A program made the position numbers and the translations under genes. This document shows, piece after piece, positions 1 to 4,618 of a stretch of 6,115 nt of DNA. The stretch lies in assembly GCA_013619035.1 (NCBI GenBank), contig JABXKX010000536.1, forward strand, positions 1 to 6,115, in the 5' to 3' direction. Numbering within the stretch: the first letter of the stretch is position 1; the number at the start of each line of letters is the position of its first letter. Source of the stretch: Peptostreptococcaceae bacterium (GTDB taxonomy: Bacteria; Bacillota_A; Clostridia; Peptostreptococcales; Acidaminobacteraceae). The notes under the pieces were generated by a model that had not been told where the DNA came from, did no database searches, and was given only the letters and a program-made list of their open reading frames with translations.

Positions 1-170
1 GCTCCATTGCACGAGCATAGTATATACGCAGAAATTTATTCACTCCTGCCATTTTGGCAACTTTTAGTGGTTTCCCTTCTAGTTCCTTTTTTATCATGAA
101 TAGATAAATAGGATCATCTTCTGGTTTCAATAGCATATAGACAATCAACTGACAAAATCGAAAAAGTTGG
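1..170 (-). pseudogene. IS110-family transposase, C-terminal remnant (no start; runs off the window)
   Basis: The minus strand is open from just after the TAA at 214-212 to the window edge. From about 170 downward it reads as the C-terminal end of an IS110-family transposase. Recognisable pieces are LLKPEDDPIYLFMIKKELEG followed by KVAKMAGVNKFLRIYYARAM, matching the family's usual 'KP-DDPIY...KK..EGK..KV...AG.NKFLRIYYaRvkE' tail. The N-terminal catalytic DEDD part is absent: upstream lie only the terminator hairpin and the iron-sulfur protein gene. The possible in-frame starts (GTG 205, GTG 181, ATG 136) have no ribosome binding site. I read it as a 5'-truncated, dead copy. The upstream break is placed near 160-170 only by where family similarity begins. 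The family call comes from memory of the motif, not a search. Confidence 0.62.
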
Positions 171-202
171 CCAAGCAACACGCTTGCTTTAGCCAACTTT
201 TT
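161..202 (-). terminator. Rho-independent terminator of the lyase-transporter-ferredoxin operon (possibly bidirectional)
   Basis: An 11-bp perfect inverted repeat pairs 161-171 (AAAAAGTTGGC) with 192-202 (GCCAACTTTTT). Inside it a 5-bp stem (172-176 with 182-186) closes a 5-nt loop, leaving a small bulge at 187-191. On the minus strand the outer stem ends in TTTTT followed by CGATTTTG. It begins 9 bases after the TAA of the iron-sulfur protein gene. The mirrored A-tract means it could also stop plus-strand transcription. Confidence 0.85.
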
Positions 203-211
203 CACTGTAAG

Positions 212-1174
212 TTATGGAGTTGAGTGTTCTTTTAATTGGATGGCATCGGTTGGACAATGTCCAGCACAAAGCGTACATCCCAAACACTTAGATTCATCAA
301 ATACTATTTGATTATCTATGTATGAAAAAGCATTGAAGTTACATACTTTTATACACTTTTTACACGAGATACACGACTCTTTATCATAAACAATATCATG
401 TCGTCTCTTTGGCCATATGCCAGTAGCGCCAATTTTTTCCGCTGCACGGATTGGATAACAGCAATCACCACAACAATTACATAAAGCATGTTCTTCTTCC
501 GAGGTATGCATCAAGCCATTTTTATCTGAAAGTTTTACCAAGTCTTTTGCTTCAGCTTTTGTGATTACTTTACCATAACCTCTATCAAATTCTGAGTTTA
601 TACCATATTCAAACAACATACATGTATTTTTGATTTTATCGCACCCAAGATGAACTGACCTACAATTACACGGGACAACATATATTTGTTTATCTATTGT
701 ATCGATTAAGTCTAAAGCTTCTTCTAAAGTGAAAAAATAAGCATTTTCTATTAGATCTATCTCACCTTTTTGAACTTGTTTTAATCGTGGTATTGCACCT
801 TTCGCATATTGATTGACATACCATTCATCGATTGCTTTTCTGATACTCTCAGGGACATTTGACCACGTATCTTGTTCATATTGTGCAAAATAAGCCAGTC
901 GTGTATATAACGATGAAATTTCATAATGAACATTGTCATCTACTTTATTCAGATTACCCCTTTGATACATCTTATTGATTATCTCTAATGAATCCATCTG
1001 AATCTTATAATCTTCTAAAATTCCTTTCACTAATTCTTCTAAATCAGCGACTTCAAAAACACCATTTTTCATCATTAGAATAATTGCTTTTTCATAGTCT
1101 GTTACAATCAAACGCTCAAGGCATTTTGCCTCTTCAGGCATACCAAACAAATCTAAAAACATATTAAGCCTCAT
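212..1174 (-). CDS. Cysteine-rich iron-sulfur protein with C-terminal 2x[4Fe-4S] ferredoxin domain
   Basis: This 320-residue protein has no signal peptide or membrane segment, so it is presumably a cytoplasmic electron carrier. The C-terminal domain has two classical clusters: C268-x2-C271-x2-C274-x3-C278 and C297-x2-C300-x2-C303-x3-C307 followed by PTDAI. The middle holds nine more cysteines in two groups, C169/C171/C178/C185 (CNCR motif) and C232/C234/C235/C238/C239 (CNCCGDCC), as in uncharacterised Fe-S proteins with CxCR...GLxH...CNCC motifs. They may bind a further cluster. The N-terminal ~125 residues lack cysteines apart from C18, are mostly helical and may form a winged-helix-like domain (inference). 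The start overlaps the transporter stop by 11 bp. ATG 1162 (316 residues) is a good alternative: it sits in TAATATG right after that stop and has GAGG six bases upstream, while ATG 1174 has only GGAAAG at eight bases. Its specific function is unknown. Position suggests redox support for betaine catabolism. Confidence 0.85.
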   Translation of the reverse strand: MRLNMFLDLFGMPEEAKCLERLIVTDYEKAIILMMKNGVFEVADLEELVKGILEDYKIQMDSLEIINKMYQRGNLNKVDDNVHYEISSLYTRLAYFAQYEQDTWSNVPESIRKAIDEWYVNQYAKGAIPRLKQVQKGEIDLIENAYFFTLEEALDLIDTIDKQIYVVPCNCRSVHLGCDKIKNTCMLFEYGINSEFDRGYGKVITKAEAKDLVKLSDKNGLMHTSEEEHALCNCCGDCCYPIRAAEKIGATGIWPKRRHDIVYDKESCISCKKCIKVCNFNAFSYIDNQIVFDESKCLGCTLCAGHCPTDAIQLKEHSTP

Positions 1175-2762
1175 TGATTGTACTTTCCGTTGTAATAACT
1201 TTATCTAGATCCTTGTCTTTTAAACCGATTACCTTGCCTTCATAAACTTCATCCATACTGTAGTTCTTATCAATAACTAGACGTTTTACAATACCTGCAA
1301 AGAATAGAATCATAATTATCAATACCGGGAAACCTGATATTGCAAGCAATGTTTTCATACCATTGATACCACCTGCTGTAACAAAAATTACTGATAATGT
1401 TCCCATTAAAATACCCCAGAACAGTTTTATGCCTAGTGGCGCTTCTTTAATGTTTGTATTATTCTTCAATGACATTAATGAAATCGAAGAAGTCATTGAA
1501 TCTGCCATGGTGATATATGATAACATAACTGTAATGATAATAAGTGGTTGAATCACTTTACCCAATGGTAAAAATTCAGCTACTTTTAACATCACACCAT
1601 CAAATCCTGCAGTATTCATGTACTCAAACATATTGAATGTACCTGAGGTCATTAAATCTATAGTAAATCCTCCAAATACACCAAACCATACCACTCCAAA
1701 CATTGCTGGTGCTATTAAATTGATTAAGACAAATTCTCTAACGGTTCTACCATAACTGATTCTGGCTAAGAATAATCCAATTACTGGTGAGAAAGATAAC
1801 CAGTCAGCTAAATAGAAAGTATCCCACCATTCAACCCACATATCTGAAGTTCCCGGTGCTAAGAATATTGCCGAATCTGCAAAGTTATTTACATAACCAC
1901 CAAATGATTGAACTGTTAGTTCTAGTAAGAATTTAGTAGGTCCTGCAAATAATACAAGAATCAAGAATCCCATGAAAATCCAAGCGTTCTTGTCCGACAA
2001 AAACCTAATACCTTTTTGTAGACCTGACGCAGATGAAATCGTATAAATTGTTGTAATCGCAACAGCAAATGATATCCATACCATAGGGCCTGACTTAATC
2101 CCAGAAATCATTTCCAAACCAGCGCCTAATTGAATTAATCCATTGGCCAATCCACCTGCTAAACCACTACATATGGCAGTTAAAGCTATGGCATCTACAA
2201 CAGTTCTCCACTTACTTTCTAAGAACTTTTCTCCGAACAATAAAGCCATACCACTACTAACTGCTTGTGGTAATTTCATATTGTAAATTGCATATGCAAT
2301 CGCAAATCCACAAAGAACATAAAGAGCATACGGTGTAAATGTCCAGTGCATAAACGCTTTATTCATTGCAAACTGAATTGCTTCTGGTGAACCTGGTATT
2401 AAATTAACACCTTCTGGTAATGCTTGTGAAAAATATAGTGGTTCAATCGGACCCCAGAACATGATCCCAGTACCAATACCTGCACAAAGTGCTATTGTAA
2501 AGTATGACCAACGGCTTAACTCTGGTTTAGCTTTTTTTCCACCAAATTTAATTTTACCAACAGGTGATAATGCTAGTATCAAAATAGATATTAAAAAAAT
2601 AAAACATGCCAATTGTGCAAACCAACCAAAGTTAGTTGCCATCCATAAGTAAATATTAGTTATAAAAGTTGTTGATGCTGATGCATTGATAAAACTTGCG
2701 ATAATAACCGAAATAAAAATTGCTATTGGTACAATGATCATACCTAATCTTAATTTTTTCAT
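1164..2762 (-). CDS. BCCT-family transporter, candidate ergothioneine/aromatic betaine importer
   Basis: This 532-residue protein is about the usual BCCT length and has about 12 hydrophobic segments, so it is an inner-membrane carrier. Family hallmarks are AGIGTGIMFWGPIEP (94-108), HWTFTPYALY (139-148) and FYLADWLSFSP (316-326) followed by ARISYGRTVREF (333-344). The second of these is the TM4-type aromatic motif and the third is the TM8 signature. BCCT proteins move glycine betaine, choline, carnitine and other trimethylammonium compounds, by sodium symport or substrate:product antiport. The box is unusual. Where the TM8 consensus reads YWAWWISW, this protein reads YLADWLSF, so D320 replaces a substrate-stacking Trp, while W321, W140 and Y148 remain. 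The usual TSADSG is TMADSM (418-423). ATG 2762 has GGGAGG four bases upstream. It lies 55 bp after the lyase gene with no terminator between, so co-transcription is expected. Family call is firm; substrate is inferred from the lyase. Confidence 0.93.
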   Translation of the reverse strand: MKKLRLGMIIVPIAIFISVIIASFINASASTTFITNIYLWMATNFGWFAQLACFIFLISILILALSPVGKIKFGGKKAKPELSRWSYFTIALCAGIGTGIMFWGPIEPLYFSQALPEGVNLIPGSPEAIQFAMNKAFMHWTFTPYALYVLCGFAIAYAIYNMKLPQAVSSGMALLFGEKFLESKWRTVVDAIALTAICSGLAGGLANGLIQLGAGLEMISGIKSGPMVWISFAVAITTIYTISSASGLQKGIRFLSDKNAWIFMGFLILVLFAGPTKFLLELTVQSFGGYVNNFADSAIFLAPGTSDMWVEWWDTFYLADWLSFSPVIGLFLARISYGRTVREFVLINLIAPAMFGVVWFGVFGGFTIDLMTSGTFNMFEYMNTAGFDGVMLKVAEFLPLGKVIQPLIIITVMLSYITMADSMTSSISLMSLKNNTNIKEAPLGIKLFWGILMGTLSVIFVTAGGINGMKTLLAISGFPVLIIMILFFAGIVKRLVIDKNYSMDEVYEGKVIGLKDKDLDKVITTESTINEA

Positions 2763-2817
2763 ATTTCCTCCCGTAATGTTTATTATTTTATCGTATAATA
2801 CCTAAAAGAAACAGTCC

Positions 2818-4371
2818 CTATAGTTTTAATGATCCGACCACCTCCTCTGTGACTTCAATAATTTTTTGTCCCACAAGTAACTCGGCAATACTCTCAATGT
2901 AGGGACTCATATTACAGTCATCAATAATAAATGGTACTTGTTCTCTTATCTTTGCCTTCACTGCATATGTTGAAGATGAAGGTTTAAGTTCTTTATAAAA
3001 ATCTTGACCTTGACAAGCATTGAATAATTCTGTTGCAAGAACATATTTTGCAAGCTCTGTTATCTCAACAAATTTCTTAGCACTGTTATACCCCATACTT
3101 ACATAATCTTCTTGATTTGCGCAGGTTACAAAATTATCTATCGTTGATGGGTGCGACAATATTTTCATCTGTCCTAAAATACCTGCCGCAGCATATTGAG
3201 GTATCATCAAACCATTATTTAACCCTGGATTGCTATTTAAGAATGCTGGTAATTCATTCAGTAATGGATTCACCAAACGATCCAAACGCCTCTCTGACAT
3301 TTTGATTAAATTTGTAAGTGCAATGGCTGAAATATCTGCTGCTAATCCAACATAAGAACCATCTGCATTACAACCCATTAATGCAAACCCTTTTCCATCC
3401 TCTTCAAAGACTAACGGATTGTCAACTGAAGAATTTAATTCAATATTTAAAGTAATCAAACTGTCTTTTAATACCTTTTTAGCCGCACCATGTAATTGCG
3501 GCATACTTCTTAACGATAAAGCATCTTGCACTCTATGAGATTCATAATGTTTTACAATTTCACTATCCGCCAATATAGTCCTAATATTCGAGGCCGTATT
3601 CATCTGATCTTCATGAGGTCTGACCTTAATCAACCGTTCATCCATAGCCATCACAGTACCTTTTAAGACTTCTAAAGACATTGCACCTACAATATCAGAA
3701 GATTTTGCCAATACCAAAGCATCATAAAGGCCTAGAGCTGTTAACGCAGTAACAGATGTTGTTCCCGATGTTAATGAAAGACCCTCTTTACTTGAAATTC
3801 TCGTTTTTTCAATTCCAGCAAGCTTTAGAGCTTTATGACCGTCATACAGTTGTCCTTTTACGTATGCTTTCCCCTCACCAATGAGAACTAACGAAATGTG
3901 TGCTTCTAAACACAGATAACCTACCGAACCATTCTTAGGTACATATGGAATGACGTTTTTATTGAGCAACTCTTTTAAGACTTCTAAGGTTTCTAATCTA
4001 ATTCCTGAATGTCCACCCCCTAAATGCTGTATCATCACAAACATCATCGCTCTAACTCGTTCTTCATTATGTGGTTCACCAAGTGAACACGCATGTGATC
4101 TTAAGTTGTTTTTTTGTACAATTTCTCTATCTTCCAAAGAAATTTTTCTCTTCCAGTTCTCTCCCAAGCCTGTATTGATGCCATAAATCGGCAACTCTCC
4201 TTTAGAAAGCTCATCTACTAACGATCTACAGTGATTAACTCTATTAATGAATTCATCAGAAAACTCTACTACCGCATGGTGTCGAGCAACTGAAACAACA
4301 TCTTCCATTTCTATTGTTGATCCTAGGCACACACATTCCTGTTGACTAGGATCTTTTAATTTTATTATCAT
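2818..4371 (-). CDS. MIO-less ammonia-lyase-fold enzyme, probable ergothionase-type trimethylamine-lyase
   Basis: This 517-residue protein has the full histidine/phenylalanine ammonia-lyase architecture. Numbered from Met at 4371, it shows YGINTGLG with the conserved catalytic Tyr63, NNLRSHA (88-94), QDALSLR (282-288, Arg288 kept), SSVDNPLVF (314-322), MSERR (358-362) and ANQEDYVSMG (418-427, Glu421 kept). The cofactor site is the exception. Ammonia lyases read [14 protein letters not shown], whereas this reads GSVGYLCLEAH (148-158), so the Ala-Ser-Gly that cyclises to MIO is missing. Other active-site changes are LxNGT to LTSGT, QDPYSLR to QDALSLR, and GGNF to GCNA. Ordinary histidine deamination is therefore unlikely. 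Ergothionase, a MIO-independent relative eliminating trimethylamine from ergothioneine, is the best fit, and the BCCT gene next door supports a betaine substrate. An ATG at 4407 is in frame but lies inside the promoter without a ribosome binding site. ATG 4371 has GGGAGG six bases upstream. Hercynine or another aromatic betaine remains possible. Confidence 0.8.
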   Translation of the reverse strand: MIIKLKDPSQQECVCLGSTIEMEDVVSVARHHAVVEFSDEFINRVNHCRSLVDELSKGELPIYGINTGLGENWKRKISLEDREIVQKNNLRSHACSLGEPHNEERVRAMMFVMIQHLGGGHSGIRLETLEVLKELLNKNVIPYVPKNGSVGYLCLEAHISLVLIGEGKAYVKGQLYDGHKALKLAGIEKTRISSKEGLSLTSGTTSVTALTALGLYDALVLAKSSDIVGAMSLEVLKGTVMAMDERLIKVRPHEDQMNTASNIRTILADSEIVKHYESHRVQDALSLRSMPQLHGAAKKVLKDSLITLNIELNSSVDNPLVFEEDGKGFALMGCNADGSYVGLAADISAIALTNLIKMSERRLDRLVNPLLNELPAFLNSNPGLNNGLMIPQYAAAGILGQMKILSHPSTIDNFVTCANQEDYVSMGYNSAKKFVEITELAKYVLATELFNACQGQDFYKELKPSSSTYAVKAKIREQVPFIIDDCNMSPYIESIAELLVGQKIIEVTEEVVGSLKL

Positions 4372-4377
4372 AATAAT

Positions 4378-4383
4378 CCTCCC
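4378..4383 (-). promoter_or_regulatory. Ribosome binding site that fixes the lyase start at 4371
   Basis: On the minus strand GGGAGG is followed by ATTATT and then ATG at 4371. This is an ideal Shine-Dalgarno and spacing. No comparable site precedes the in-frame ATG at 4407. The predicted transcript start is near 4385, leaving a leader of only about 14 bases. Confidence 0.88.
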
Positions 4384-4394
4384 ACGTTTTAGTA

Positions 4395-4412
4395 TTGCAA
4401 TTCCCATGCCAA
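4395..4412 (-). promoter_or_regulatory. Sigma-54 (-24/-12) promoter of the lyase operon
   Basis: The minus strand reads TTGGCATGGGAATTGCAA, close to the RpoN consensus TGGCAC-N5-TTGC, with GG (4410-4409) and GC (4398-4397) separated by exactly ten bases. The expected start of transcription is about 4385. An AAA+ sigma-54 activator is encoded immediately upstream, which is the standard arrangement. No other -24/-12 pair with correct spacing was seen in this control region. Confidence 0.85.
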
Positions 4413-4444
4413 TAAATTGATTGTTTATTCAGATTTTTCGCACT

Positions 4445-4466
4445 ATAACACACATTTTCGTGTTAT
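4445..4466. repeat. 7-bp inverted repeat upstream of the sigma-54 promoter, possible operator
   Basis: ATAACAC (4445-4451) and GTGTTAT (4460-4466) are perfect inverted arms around an 8-base spacer. The dyad sits about 33 bases upstream of the -24 element. That region of a sigma-54 promoter often carries an architectural-protein or secondary regulator site. No binding protein is recognised, and the arms are AT-rich, so chance is possible. Confidence 0.4.
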
Positions 4467-4484
4467 TTATAACATATTACTTGC

Positions 4485-4535
4485 AAAAAAAATAAAAAAC
4501 GCCAAATGATTTTGCAGTATGCAAAATGATTTGGC
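4485..4535 (-). terminator. Rho-independent terminator of the sigma-54 activator gene
   Basis: Arms of 15 bases (4501-4515 and 4521-4535) pair with one mismatch around a 5-base loop (4516-4520). On the minus strand the stem is followed by G, six T, A and eight T (4500-4485). It lies 57 bases past the activator's TGA and separates that gene from the sigma-54-driven operon. One copy of the ATAYTGCA motif falls in its loop and inner stem, so the DNA may also serve as an activator site. Confidence 0.8.
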
Positions 4536-4618
4536 ACCTTTTGATGGTGTAAAAACTATTATTCTGATTATTTTTACTCAACGGCTGCAATATCAGTTTG
4601 CAGTATTGAGTGCAATAT
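4513..4618. repeat. Four ATAYTGCA repeats, candidate upstream activator binding sites
   Basis: On the minus strand the 8-mer ATATTGCA or ATACTGCA occurs at 4618-4611, 4606-4599, 4593-4586 and 4520-4513. The first three are spaced 12 to 13 bases apart and overlap the last codons and stop of the activator gene. The fourth lies inside its terminator. They sit about 130 to 235 bases upstream of the predicted sigma-54 transcript start, the usual range for enhancer sites of sigma-54 activators. Binding is inferred. Confidence 0.45.

Noticed and set aside
2763..2817. Possible separate promoter or terminator between the lyase and transporter genes
   Set aside because: The 55-base gap has no hairpin with T-tract and no -24/-12 pair; only the transporter's GGGAGG ribosome site stands out.
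2818..4407. Histidine ammonia-lyase (HutH) as the functional call, with a start at 4407
   Set aside because: The fold is right but the MIO triad is missing and several pocket residues differ. No urocanase or other hut genes are present, and the 4407 ATG lies inside the -24/-12 promoter.
4483..4504. A second possible sigma-54 promoter (TTTGGC ... TTGC on the minus strand)
   Set aside because: GG and GC are 17 bases apart instead of ten, and the interval is the T-tract of a terminator.
4535..4549. Small CACC/GGTG inverted repeat next to the terminator
   Set aside because: Arms of only four bases around seven are expected by chance in this composition.
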